In this document: positions 8,674 to 16,486 of the stretch, piece by piece | Layout of the letters: every line of letters begins with the position of its first letter | Position numbering within the stretch: position 1 is the first letter of the stretch | Source: Nocardioides marmorisolisilvae | GTDB taxonomy: Bacteria > Actinomycetota > Actinomycetes > Propionibacteriales > Nocardioidaceae | Assembly: GCF_031656915.1 (NCBI RefSeq) | Contig: NZ_CP134227.1 | Span: 2,790,001 to 2,854,000 of the forward strand | Reading direction: 5' to 3' | Length of the DNA: 64,000 bases | Position numbers and translations under genes: made by a program | Notes under the pieces: model-generated | Database searches by the model: none | The model's input: the letters and a program-made list of their open reading frames with translations, nothing else | What the model was told of the DNA's origin: nothing

Positions 8674-9569
8674 GTGGTCCGTTCAACGCCCCGCACCTGG
8701 AGACGGTGCTGAGGTCAGCGACCCAGCAGGTGGTGATCGGTCACGACACCCGCTTCTGCCTGATCGGTGAGCGCATCAACCCCACCGGCCGGCGGATCTT
8801 CCAGGAGCAGCTCAAGGCCGGCGACCTCTCTGCCATCGAGCGGGACGTGAAGGCCCAGGTCGAGGGCGGAGCCGACGTACTCGACATCAACATGGGCGTC
8901 CCACTGACCGACGAGGCCGAGCTCCTCGCCAAGGCGATCACGTTGGTGCAGGCGCTCAGCGACAAGCCGATCTGCATCGACTCCTCGGTGGTGGAAGCCC
9001 TCGAGGCCGGACTCTCGGCGTACCAGGGAAGGGCGTTGGTCAACTCGATCACCGCGGAGGACGAGCGGATGGAGCAGGTGCTTCCGCTGGTCAAGAAGTA
9101 CGACGCCGCCGTGATTGCCCTCCCGAACGACGCGGACGAGATCCCGATGGAGGTCGAGAAGCGGATCACCCTGACCCGCAAGATCATCGAGGTCGCCACC
9201 AAGGAGTACGGCATCGCTGCCGCGGATATCGTGATCGACCCGCTCGCGATGCCCATCGGCGCGGACTCCCAGATGGTCAACACCACCTTGGAGACGATGC
9301 GACGCATCCGTGACGAGTTCGGCGTGAACATGACCTGTGGCGCGTCCAATGTGTCGTTCGGGATGCCGGGTCGGCCAGCGCTGGGTGCAGCCTTCCTGCC
9401 GATGGCGATGACCGCCGGCCTGACCAGCGCGATCATGGACGCTCGCAGTCCGCAGATCGTCGAGGCGGTCAAGGCCGCCGACCTGATGCTCGGTCACGAC
9501 GAGTGGGGCGGAGCCTGGATCGCCGCGCACCGGGCGCGGCAGGCGGCCGAGACCGCGGCCACCTCGTGA
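8670..9569 (+). CDS. Methylcorrinoid:tetrahydrofolate methyltransferase (MtgA-like)
   Basis: A 299-residue pterin-binding TIM barrel related to MtgA, AcsE and the methyl-THF domain of methionine synthase. Motifs include GERINPTGRR near the N-terminus, GADVLDINMGVPL, PICIDSSVVEALEAGL and the late NMTCGASNVSFGMPGR. It would transfer the methyl group from the corrinoid protein to THF, producing 5-methyl-THF, or run in reverse. Start overlaps the preceding stop by 4 bases. Together with the MttB-like and corrinoid proteins it completes the three-component methyl transfer found for betaine in anaerobes such as Desulfitobacterium. The physiological direction here (demethylation) is inferred from the catabolic context. 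Confidence 0.9.
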   Translation: MSGPFNAPHLETVLRSATQQVVIGHDTRFCLIGERINPTGRRIFQEQLKAGDLSAIERDVKAQVEGGADVLDINMGVPLTDEAELLAKAITLVQALSDKPICIDSSVVEALEAGLSAYQGRALVNSITAEDERMEQVLPLVKKYDAAVIALPNDADEIPMEVEKRITLTRKIIEVATKEYGIAAADIVIDPLAMPIGADSQMVNTTLETMRRIRDEFGVNMTCGASNVSFGMPGRPALGAAFLPMAMTAGLTSAIMDARSPQIVEAVKAADLMLGHDEWGGAWIAAHRARQAAETAATS

Positions 9570-9576
9570 CCCCGCG

Positions 9577-11550
9577 ATGACCGACGGACCAGACTTCACC
9601 ATCGCCGACGTCGTCGACGTCGCCCGTGAGGGCCTGATCGAGCCTCCGGGCGCCGACCAGGCCGTCCACGACGGCACCGGGCGGGTCAACCTCGCCTTCA
9701 CCGTCATCACCGGGCCGGACTCGCCGCCGACCCAGCGCTCGGTGCGGGTGCCTCCCGGGGTGACCGTCTTCGACTCCGCCTCGTGGAACGGCATCGCGAT
9801 CGACTCCACCTGTGGTGGGCACGGCACCTGCCACAAGTGTCGGGTGCAGATCGCCGGCGAGGGCGTCCCGATCACCCGGCACGATGTACGCACGTTCAGT
9901 CCGGAGCAGCTCGACGACGGCTGGCGGCTGGCCTGTCTGGTCAACGCGACCCGCGACCTCGCCGTCCAGGTGCCGCCTCTGACCACCCGGCCGAAGGCTG
10001 CGACGGTCGGCGTCGGGCGGCAGGTGATCCTGCATCCCGCGATTCAGAAGCGGTACGTCGAGCTCGACGAGCCCACTCTGGCCGACCAACGCACCGACCT
10101 GGTTCGGCTGACCGACGCGATCACCGACCTCGAGCTGACCGCCGACCTGCACGTGCTGCGCCGGCTGCCCACGGTACTGCGCGCCGCCGACTTCAAGGTC
10201 ACCGCAGTGATCGTCGACGAGGACCTGATCGACGTGGAGCCGGGCGACACCACCTCGACCCGCTACGCGATCGCGTTCGACCTCGGCACCACCACGGTGG
10301 TGGCAACGCTGCTCGATGTCGGCACCGGCACACCGGTCGCCGTGGCGTCGATGCTCAACAAGCAGCAGCCGTTCGGTGGCGACGTGATCTCGCGGATCAG
10401 CGCGACCATGATGGACAAGGACACCCTCGGCCGGCTGCAGGAGGCCGCCGGCGCGACCCTCGCCGAGCTGGCGAGCGACGTGTGCCGCGAGGGCGGCGTC
10501 GATCCGGCCCAGGTCTATGAGGTGGCGATCGCGGGCAACGCGACCATGACCGCGCTCGCGCTCGGCATCGATCCCGAGCCGATCGGAGTCGCGCCGTTCG
10601 TGATGGCCACCAGCCAACCGCCGTCGGTGCTGGCCACCGACCTCGGGCTGAGCCTGCATCCGCGCGCTCGCGCCGTCTTCTTCCCCGCCCTCGGTGCGTA
10701 CGTCGGCGGAGACATCGTCGCGGGGATGCTGGCAACGGGCATGGACCGGGACAAGCGCACCCGGCTGTTCATCGACGTCGGTACCAACTGCGAGATCGTG
10801 CTCAGCGACGGCGACACGATCCTGTCCACCGCGGCGCCCGCTGGACCGGCCTTCGAGGGTGGCGCCATCCGCTGCGGCATGCGCGCCGCCGACGGTGCGA
10901 TCGAAGTCATCAAGGTCGACCCGGCCGCCGAGCCGGGCACGGACCCGGTGATCCTCGGGGTGATCGGCGACGTGGAGCCGCGCGGCCTGTGTGGCTCGGG
11001 CCTGGTCGACGCCGTGGCTGAGCTGGTCAGGGTCGGGCTGCTCGACGACTCGGGGCGCTTCATCTCTGAGGAAGCGGCCAAGGAGATCGCGCCGGCCATC
11101 GCCGATCGACTGACGAAGCTGGGCGAGGAGCGGGTCTTCCTGCTGCACCGACCCACACCCCACGCCGATCCCGCCGAGTGCGTGTACCTCTCGCAACGCG
11201 ACGTACGCGAGCTGCAGTTCGCCAAGGCGGCGATCTCCACCGGCTGGACATTGTTGCTCGAACAGCTCGGCCTGGAGCATCGCGACATCCAGCAGGTGCT
11301 CCTTGCCGGCTCCTTCGGCAGTTACCTCAGCCCCGCATCGGCAGTGCGGATCGGACTGGTCCCACGCCTGCCGGTGTTGCGAATCGTGGCGGCCGGGAAC
11401 GTCGCCGGCGAAGGCGCGAAGATGGCCCTGCTGTCGCTGCGCGAGCGCACCGGGGCGACGGCGTTGCTGGAGGAGGTGGCCTATGTCGAGCTCTCCGACC
11501 GCCCCGACTTCAACGACAAGTTCGTCGAGCAGCTCGCCTTCGGTGGCTGA
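9577..11550 (+). CDS. Corrinoid activation ferredoxin-ATPase (RACo/DUF4445 family)
   Basis: A 657-residue reductive activator that uses ATP and electrons to return accidentally oxidised Co(II) corrinoid to Co(I). After ~55 residues comes a plant-type 2Fe-2S domain with ligands C79, C85, C88 (CGGHGTCHKC) and C120 (ACLV). A linker and an ASKHA-fold ATPase follow, with IAFDLGTTTVVATLLD, GNATMTALAL, FIDVGTNCEIVLSDGD, AAPAGPAFEGGAI and CGSGLVDAVAEL. This is the 2Fe-2S type of activator (as in Carboxydothermus RACo), not the two-4Fe-4S RamA type. It lies seven bases after the THF methyltransferase. Its presence argues strongly that the upstream corrinoid protein cycles through Co(I) and needs repair in an oxic cell. 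Confidence 0.9.
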   Translation: MTDGPDFTIADVVDVAREGLIEPPGADQAVHDGTGRVNLAFTVITGPDSPPTQRSVRVPPGVTVFDSASWNGIAIDSTCGGHGTCHKCRVQIAGEGVPITRHDVRTFSPEQLDDGWRLACLVNATRDLAVQVPPLTTRPKAATVGVGRQVILHPAIQKRYVELDEPTLADQRTDLVRLTDAITDLELTADLHVLRRLPTVLRAADFKVTAVIVDEDLIDVEPGDTTSTRYAIAFDLGTTTVVATLLDVGTGTPVAVASMLNKQQPFGGDVISRISATMMDKDTLGRLQEAAGATLAELASDVCREGGVDPAQVYEVAIAGNATMTALALGIDPEPIGVAPFVMATSQPPSVLATDLGLSLHPRARAVFFPALGAYVGGDIVAGMLATGMDRDKRTRLFIDVGTNCEIVLSDGDTILSTAAPAGPAFEGGAIRCGMRAADGAIEVIKVDPAAEPGTDPVILGVIGDVEPRGLCGSGLVDAVAELVRVGLLDDSGRFISEEAAKEIAPAIADRLTKLGEERVFLLHRPTPHADPAECVYLSQRDVRELQFAKAAISTGWTLLLEQLGLEHRDIQQVLLAGSFGSYLSPASAVRIGLVPRLPVLRIVAAGNVAGEGAKMALLSLRERTGATALLEEVAYVELSDRPDFNDKFVEQLAFGG

Positions 11551-12151
11551 GGTGGGCCGCGTCGCCCTGATCGCCTGCGGCGCGCTGGCCCAGCCCGCCG
11601 CCGCGATCGCCGAACGACGTGGCTGGGCGATGGACGTGCATCCGCTCCCTCCCCTGCTGCACAACCAGCCGAAGCGGATCTCCGGTGAGGTGCGGGCACT
11701 CGCCGAGGTACTGCGCCCGCGCTACGCGAAGATCGTGATCGGGTACGCCGACTGCGGCACCTACGGTGCACTCGACGAGGTCTGTGCCGACCTGGGCCTC
11801 GAGCGACTGCCGGGGCTGCACTGCTACGACGTCTTCGGCGGTGCCTCCCGGCTGGAGAGGTTCTTCGCCGACCAGCCGGGCACCTATGTGCTCACCGACT
11901 TCCTGGTGCGCTCCTTCGCCCGCACCGTGGAGCGCGAGCTGGGCCTCGACCGCTATCCCGAGTTGCGCGACGACTACTTCGGCGCCTACACGCGGGCGGT
12001 GTGGCTGGCGCAGGAGCCGGGTGACGACGAGTTGGTGCAGCTGGCCCGAGCCGCCGCCGATCGGATGGGCCTGCCGCTGACCGTCGTACCCACCGGCGAC
12101 CGCGGCCTGGAGACCGCACTCGAGAGTCTGGTCCCGATCCAGGCTGGGTAG
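11543..12151 (+). CDS. DUF1638 protein associated with corrinoid methyl transfer
   Basis: About 202 residues, resembling the DUF1638 family: VALIACGALA near the start, HPLPPLLHNQPKRI, then YADCGTYGALDEVCAD and HCYDVFGG. Function is not established. DUF1638 genes are often found beside MttB-like methyltransferases and corrinoid activators, which fits this location. Start is either GTG at 11543, overlapping the activator stop, or GTG at 11552; the first is listed. The conserved Cys and His residues (C in IACG, YADCG, HCYD) could bind a metal or a cofactor, which is speculation. It is the last gene of the rightward operon. Confidence 0.75.
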   Translation: MAEVGRVALIACGALAQPAAAIAERRGWAMDVHPLPPLLHNQPKRISGEVRALAEVLRPRYAKIVIGYADCGTYGALDEVCADLGLERLPGLHCYDVFGGASRLERFFADQPGTYVLTDFLVRSFARTVERELGLDRYPELRDDYFGAYTRAVWLAQEPGDDELVQLARAAADRMGLPLTVVPTGDRGLETALESLVPIQAG

Positions 12152-12178
12152 CCCGCCAGGTCGTGCCGAGCCGGGCGA

Positions 12179-13024
12179 TCAGGCCTTGAGCCGCTCCAGC
12201 AGGTCGCTGCGCCAGGCCTCGGTCTCGGCGACCTGGTTGAAGGTGAAGACGTGCAGACCCTCGACCAGCGCCTCGGGCGGGGCGAGGACCGGTGCGCACT
12301 GCTCGAGGAAGCGCTCGCCGGTGAACCCACCGGGGGCCGCGAGCCGCAGGAAGGTGCCGCGGTGCTTCGAGAGGAACCGGGTGGACTCGCCCACCCCGAT
12401 CTTGGTGGCCATGTTGAGCAGCTTCGCCCGGTCGATCGGGCCGGGCATGCCCAGCAGCAGCGGCATCGTCACGCCGCGGCCGCGCATCCGCTTGATCCAG
12501 GCCCTGATCGCCGCCGGATCGAAGGTCAGGTTGCTCACCACGTGGGTGGCGTACTGCCGCTTGTCCCACATCGACTGCACCGTCAGGTCGTCGCTGATCG
12601 TCGGATGCGTCTCGGGATAGCCGGTCACGCCGACGTGCGAGAAGGGGTCGCCGAGCTCGTGCAGGTCGGCCAGCAGCGAGAACGCATCGGGGTAGTCACC
12701 GGCCGGCTCGGCATCGCCGCCGGGCACGAAGATCGATCGAATCCCCTTGCCAGTAAGGCGATCGCAGATCTCCGACAGCTCGGTGCGGTTGGTGACCATC
12801 CGCGCCGCGAGATGCGGGACCACGTCGTACCCGTGGCCGGTGAGACGTTCGGCCAGGTCGAAGGTCGACTCCAGGCCCTTGCCCGGGGATGCGGTGATCG
12901 TGACGACCCGCTCGATGGGCAGGTGGGTGAGCACCTTGTCCTCGGTGGAGGGGGTGGGCAGCACCTCGTAGCGGGCGTTCTCCAGCAGCCGGATCATCGC
13001 CGCCGTGGTCGCTTTGTTGCGCAT
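12179..13024 (-). CDS. Methylenetetrahydrofolate reductase-like protein
   Basis: A 281-residue protein of the MTHFR (MetF) TIM-barrel family. Recognisable stretches are ERVVTITASPGKGLEST (instead of the usual start with catalytic Glu), SIFVPGGDAEPAGDYPDAF and VTGYPETHP, followed by KRMRGRGVTMPLLLGMPG. In this setting it would oxidise the 5-methyl-THF made by demethylation to 5,10-methylene-THF. It is convergent with the corrinoid operon, with 27 bases between stops, so it is not co-transcribed. It is a divergent family member, shorter than E. coli MetF (about 296), with an atypical N-terminus, so a dedicated catabolic role or another electron partner is possible. Confidence 0.78.
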   Translation of the reverse strand: MRNKATTAAMIRLLENARYEVLPTPSTEDKVLTHLPIERVVTITASPGKGLESTFDLAERLTGHGYDVVPHLAARMVTNRTELSEICDRLTGKGIRSIFVPGGDAEPAGDYPDAFSLLADLHELGDPFSHVGVTGYPETHPTISDDLTVQSMWDKRQYATHVVSNLTFDPAAIRAWIKRMRGRGVTMPLLLGMPGPIDRAKLLNMATKIGVGESTRFLSKHRGTFLRLAAPGGFTGERFLEQCAPVLAPPEALVEGLHVFTFNQVAETEAWRSDLLERLKA

Positions 13025-13171
13025 TAAGGAACTCGTTTCGTGATGCGCACCAGTGTCGCGATCAGAGTACGCCGCCCGCGGGCGCAGGTACAGGCCTCGT
13101 TCGGCCCCGCCCGACGGGTCCTCCCGAGCGGAACTGCCGCGGCGACGCCGCGGCGTACGACACGTGGACGG

Positions 13172-13810
13172 TCAGTCGCTTCCCACGCCGCCGAGCACGC
13201 GGCCTGCGATCCACGCGATCGTGTCTGCGGTCTGCTGTGGAGAACCGCCCGGCTGCATGATGTGGCTGAGCACCAGTCGGACGACCAGGTCGATCAGGCC
13301 CTCGACGCGCTCGTCATCGAGGCCGGTCGGATAGCGGTGGACGTGCTCGCGGAGCATCTGTCGGGCCATGTCGAGCAGCGGTGCGGAGTTGGTCGTCAGC
13401 AGGGGCAGCAGGTCGCTCTCGGCACCCTGACGGCTGGCCAGGATCGCCCGCAGCAGCGGATTGGTCTCGCCGAGCTCGAGCGCTCCCCGGGCCGCGGCGC
13501 GGACCGCCTCGACCAGGTCGTCGGGGTTGTCGGTGAACGCCTGGTCCACGCGGTCGAGGAAGTGACCGAGCTCGGTCATCACCATCGCCTCGGCCAACTG
13601 CGGCTTGCCGCCGAGCTCGTTGTAGACCGTCTGCCGGCTCACCCCGACCCGGTCGGCCAGCTTCGCCATCGTCAGGGTCGACCAGCCATGCTCGGCGGTG
13701 AGCCGGATGGCGGTCGAGATCAGCCGCGACCGGATCGAACGGTCGTCGGTGGAGGCCGCCGGTGCCATGCCGGGCAGCCGGGACCGGAGCACCGATCGTG
13801 CCGACGCCAT
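13172..13810 (-). CDS. TetR-family regulator, probably of the alkane hydroxylase operon
   Basis: A 212-residue TetR-type repressor: the helix-turn-helix LTMAKLADRVGVSRQTVYNE lies at residues ~45-65, and a helical ligand domain follows. It is the third gene of the leftward alkB-ferredoxin-tetR operon, separated by five bases from the ferredoxin. This matches the alkane clusters of actinomycetes, where a TetR protein (AlkU/AlkX-like) follows alkB and rubredoxin genes and responds to fatty acids or alkanes. The inverted repeat at 15551-15568 before alkB is a plausible binding site. The ligand is inferred from context only. The 147 bases between this stop and the methylene-THF reductase start show no gene. 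Confidence 0.82.
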   Translation of the reverse strand: MASARSVLRSRLPGMAPAASTDDRSIRSRLISTAIRLTAEHGWSTLTMAKLADRVGVSRQTVYNELGGKPQLAEAMVMTELGHFLDRVDQAFTDNPDDLVEAVRAAARGALELGETNPLLRAILASRQGAESDLLPLLTTNSAPLLDMARQMLREHVHRYPTGLDDERVEGLIDLVVRLVLSHIMQPGGSPQQTADTIAWIAGRVLGGVGSD

Positions 13811-13815
13811 GACGC

Positions 13816-14007
13816 TCAGCCCTCCAGGGTCAACGCGAGCGCGGGGCAGGCCTGCACGGCCGCGTGCACCTTCGCCCGGTCCGACTCCGGCGGCGAGTCG
13901 TCCAGGACGTGCATCACGTCGTCGTCATCGAGCTGGAAGTACTCGTGCGCCATCGCCTCGCACATGCCGTGCCCGTCGCACAGGTCACGGTCCACCACGA
14001 TCCGCAT
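13816..14007 (-). CDS. Small 3Fe-4S type ferredoxin
   Basis: A 63-residue ferredoxin of the actinobacterial P450-associated type: MRIVVDRDLCDGHGMCEAMA has Cys10 and Cys16, and Cys54 lies in QACPALAL. Only three cluster Cys are present with His13 at the fourth position, which fits a 3Fe-4S centre. The ATG at 14007 overlaps the alkB stop by one base (TGATG), so it is coupled to the hydroxylase. It may supply electrons to AlkB's fused rubredoxin or to another monooxygenase. Having this ferredoxin instead of the usual free rubredoxins is unusual for an alkB operon. Confidence 0.88.
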   Translation of the reverse strand: MRIVVDRDLCDGHGMCEAMAHEYFQLDDDDVMHVLDDSPPESDRAKVHAAVQACPALALTLEG

Positions 14008-15500
14008 CAGGCGGCCGCAACCGGCTCGATGGCCACGAAGTCGATCTTCTCGCGCACCCCGCAGTCGGGGCAGCACCAGTCGTCGGGGATGTCGGCCCAC
14101 GACGTGCCGGCTGCGAACCCCTCGTGCTCGCAGCCCGCGGCCACCTCGTAGACGAAGCCGCAGCCGGGGCACCGGGCCGCCAGCACCTCCGCGGCCTTCG
14201 CTGCCGCCGCGGCAGCAGCGTCAGCCTCGACCTTGGCGACCCGGGCCGCCTCGTGCTCGGTCAGGCCGTACTTCGCCAGGATCTTCGCGCGCTTGCGGGG
14301 CTGGATGTTCGCCAGGGTCAGGTCGCCGCCGAAGTGGGCCACCACCCGCGGGTCCATCACGCGTCGGTAGACCGGCGGGATCAGCGCAAGCACGATCATC
14401 CCGGCGTACCCCGTCGGCAGCACTGGCGACTCCTCGAAGTCACGCAGCGTCTGGTAGCGACGGGTCGGGTTCGCGTGGTGGTCGCTGTGCCGCTGCAGGT
14501 GATAGAGCAGCACGTTGGTGGCGATGTTGTTCGAGTTCCAGCTGTGCGAGGGGTCGACCCGCTCATAGCGCTGGCGCTCGCCGACGCCGACCTTCTGCCG
14601 CAGCATTCCGTAGTGCTCCATGAAGTTGACCACTTCGAGCAGCGAGAAGCCGATCACGGCCTGCAGCACCAGGAACGGAATCACCGCGAAACCGTTGAGC
14701 CCGCCGATCTCGAGGGCGGCGACCAGGCCGACCCACAGTACGGCGGTCATCAGCCAGGCGTTGAGCACGTCGTTGCCCCAGTGGAATGGACGCCTTCCCT
14801 TGCGGGCGTAGCGCTTCCGCTCCAGGTTCCACGCACTCCTCAGGGAGCCGATCACGGTGCGCGGCCAGAACTGGTAGAAGTTCTCCCCGAACCGGCTGCT
14901 CGCCGGGTCCTCGGGCGTTGCGACACGGACGTGATGTCCGCGGTTGTGCTCGATGTAGAAGTGGCCGTAGGCGACCTGGGCCAGGGCGATCTTCGACAGC
15001 CACCGCTCGTTGGCCTCGCGCTTGTGGCCGAGCTCGTGCGCGGTGTTGATGCCGATCCCGCCGACGCAGCCGATCGAGATCGCGATGGCCACCTTGTCCA
15101 GCAGCGAGAGGTCCTGGTCGAACCAGCCGCCGAGGTGACCACCGGCGATCAGGTACATCGCGCCGACGAAGCCGACGTACTGGATCGGCAGGAAGAGGTA
15201 GGTGATCCAGCGGTAGTACTTGTCCTTCTCCAGGGCCTCGATCGCGTCGTCGGGCGGGTTGGAGCGGTCCAGCCCCGCGACCAGGTCGATGGCCGGGACC
15301 ACGCCGAGGATCACGATCGGCCCGATCCAGAACCACACACCCACGCCGGTGTACTTGTAGCCGACGATCGCGACGAAGGCGAGGGACGGCACGACCAGGC
15401 CGATCAGCCAGAGGTAGCGCTTCTTGTCGCGCCAGATCTCCGTCGTCCCTGCGGGCACTGTCGAGTTCGGAACTGTCTGGGCGACGTCTCCGGGATTCAT
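14007..15500 (-). CDS. alkB: Alkane 1-monooxygenase fused to rubredoxin
   Basis: A 497-residue integral-membrane diiron hydroxylase that oxidises n-alkanes to 1-alkanols, with its electron donor fused at the C-terminus. Histidine boxes are HELGHKR, EHNRGHHVRVATPEDPASSR, NFMEHYG and LQRHSDHHA; hydrophobic helices run from about residue 30 to 320. A linker of Ala-rich sequence (AAAAAAAKAAE) leads to rubredoxin with CPGCGFVYE and WCCPDCGV. Such AlkB-rubredoxin fusions are known in Nocardioides, Prauserella and related genera. It is the first gene of a leftward operon with a ferredoxin and a TetR regulator. Confidence 0.95.
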   Translation of the reverse strand: MNPGDVAQTVPNSTVPAGTTEIWRDKKRYLWLIGLVVPSLAFVAIVGYKYTGVGVWFWIGPIVILGVVPAIDLVAGLDRSNPPDDAIEALEKDKYYRWITYLFLPIQYVGFVGAMYLIAGGHLGGWFDQDLSLLDKVAIAISIGCVGGIGINTAHELGHKREANERWLSKIALAQVAYGHFYIEHNRGHHVRVATPEDPASSRFGENFYQFWPRTVIGSLRSAWNLERKRYARKGRRPFHWGNDVLNAWLMTAVLWVGLVAALEIGGLNGFAVIPFLVLQAVIGFSLLEVVNFMEHYGMLRQKVGVGERQRYERVDPSHSWNSNNIATNVLLYHLQRHSDHHANPTRRYQTLRDFEESPVLPTGYAGMIVLALIPPVYRRVMDPRVVAHFGGDLTLANIQPRKRAKILAKYGLTEHEAARVAKVEADAAAAAAAKAAEVLAARCPGCGFVYEVAAGCEHEGFAAGTSWADIPDDWCCPDCGVREKIDFVAIEPVAAA

Positions 15501-15550
15501 CTCGGCCTCCTCGTACGCGGCGCCATGCCGCTTTACAAAAGACTACGACC

Positions 15551-15568
15551 TGTCAAGGACGTTTGACA
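15551..15568. promoter_or_regulatory. Inverted repeat in the alkB promoter region
   Basis: TGTCAA (15551-15556) and TTGACA (15563-15568) form a 6-base inverted repeat with a 6-base spacer, about 50 bases upstream of the alkB start. Read leftward, the first arm is a TTGACA that may be the -35 box. A TetR dimer bound here would block the promoter. Candidate only. Confidence 0.4.
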
Positions 15569-15645
15569 AGAGGCGACCGAATGTAAAGTTGCAACCAAGG
15601 TCAGCCGCCGCGGGGTCGCCGCGTCGGGCGCACGAGCCGAGCCCG

Positions 15646-16413
15646 TCAGTCCAGCTCGCGGGTCAGAACGAGCTCCCCGGTGACCTCGGCCGGCTCCCGC
15701 AGGTCGGCGCGGTTGCGGTGCCCGCCGGCGACGACCCGGAGCACCATGCCGCGCTCGAGGCGGAGGTCGGTATGCCGGCGATCGACGTCGGCCACCCGGC
15801 CCCGCACCCGGTAGCGCGCGCCGCCCAGCCGCTCGACCTCACCGACAGGCCCCGCCGGGAGCACGTCGGAATCGGCGCGCAGGCTCAGCCGGCCGCCCAC
15901 GCGACCGCCCGCGACCAGACCGCCGAGCAGCCCTGGGTCCACCCGCGCCGTGAAGGTCGCTCCCGCCATCGTGAACGTGACCAGGTCGCCGTCGACGAGC
16001 TCGACCTGGCGCACCGCCCACCGTCTCCGACGCAGCCAGATGGCCGCGAGCAGCAGTGCCAGGACCCCGTCGCCCACCAGCGCGACGACCCCGAGGATGG
16101 CACTCGACACCTCGCCCGCCGGGCGGTTCTCCGACGGATGCCCCGGTACGACGCGCACCGCGATCCGACCGCTCGCGACCGCCACCCGGTAGTGCGCGGA
16201 GTCGATCCGGGCGGCGTACGTCGTGCGCTGCGGGTCGACGTCGGCCGGGAGCCGGAACCGGACGAACTGGCGCCCGGCCACCGAGTCGTGCCCGACGACC
16301 ACTGCCTTGACATCGCGTCCCGACGAGGCCAACCGCAGACCGACCCAGGCCTCGTGCGCCCACGGCAGGTTGACCAGCACCGCGACCACCAGCAGGGCGA
16401 GGATGCGGCGCAT
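15646..16413 (-). CDS. Predicted membrane protein of unknown function
   Basis: A 255-residue protein not recognised with confidence. A hydrophobic N-terminal segment (ILALLVVAVLVNLPW) could be a signal anchor. A ~90-residue region with FVRFRLPADVDPQRTTYAARI follows, then a second hydrophobic segment (AILGVVALVGDGVLALLLAAIWL), an Arg-rich turn RRRRW and a soluble C-terminal domain of about 110 residues rich in beta-type pattern. The topology resembles DUF3592-like two-helix proteins, but this is a guess. It is divergent from the nucleotidyltransferase gene at 16487. No operon partner or catalytic motif is visible. Confidence 0.65.
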   Translation of the reverse strand: MRRILALLVVAVLVNLPWAHEAWVGLRLASSGRDVKAVVVGHDSVAGRQFVRFRLPADVDPQRTTYAARIDSAHYRVAVASGRIAVRVVPGHPSENRPAGEVSSAILGVVALVGDGVLALLLAAIWLRRRRWAVRQVELVDGDLVTFTMAGATFTARVDPGLLGGLVAGGRVGGRLSLRADSDVLPAGPVGEVERLGGARYRVRGRVADVDRRHTDLRLERGMVLRVVAGGHRNRADLREPAEVTGELVLTRELD

Positions 16414-16486
16414 GGCCGAACGCTACCGAGCGGTGACCCCTAGGATGGCGCGACCGGTCGCGTGGAGCCGAGGGAAGAGGGAGCAG

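Noticed and set aside
9469-11664. 731-codon minus-strand frame across the corrinoid activator
   Set aside because: Antisense of a gene with conserved 2Fe-2S and ATPase motifs; no similarity to a known family.
13698-15566. 622-codon plus-strand frame over alkB
   Set aside because: Antisense of AlkB, which has all histidine boxes; the frame is low-complexity Val/Asp/Gly/His sequence.
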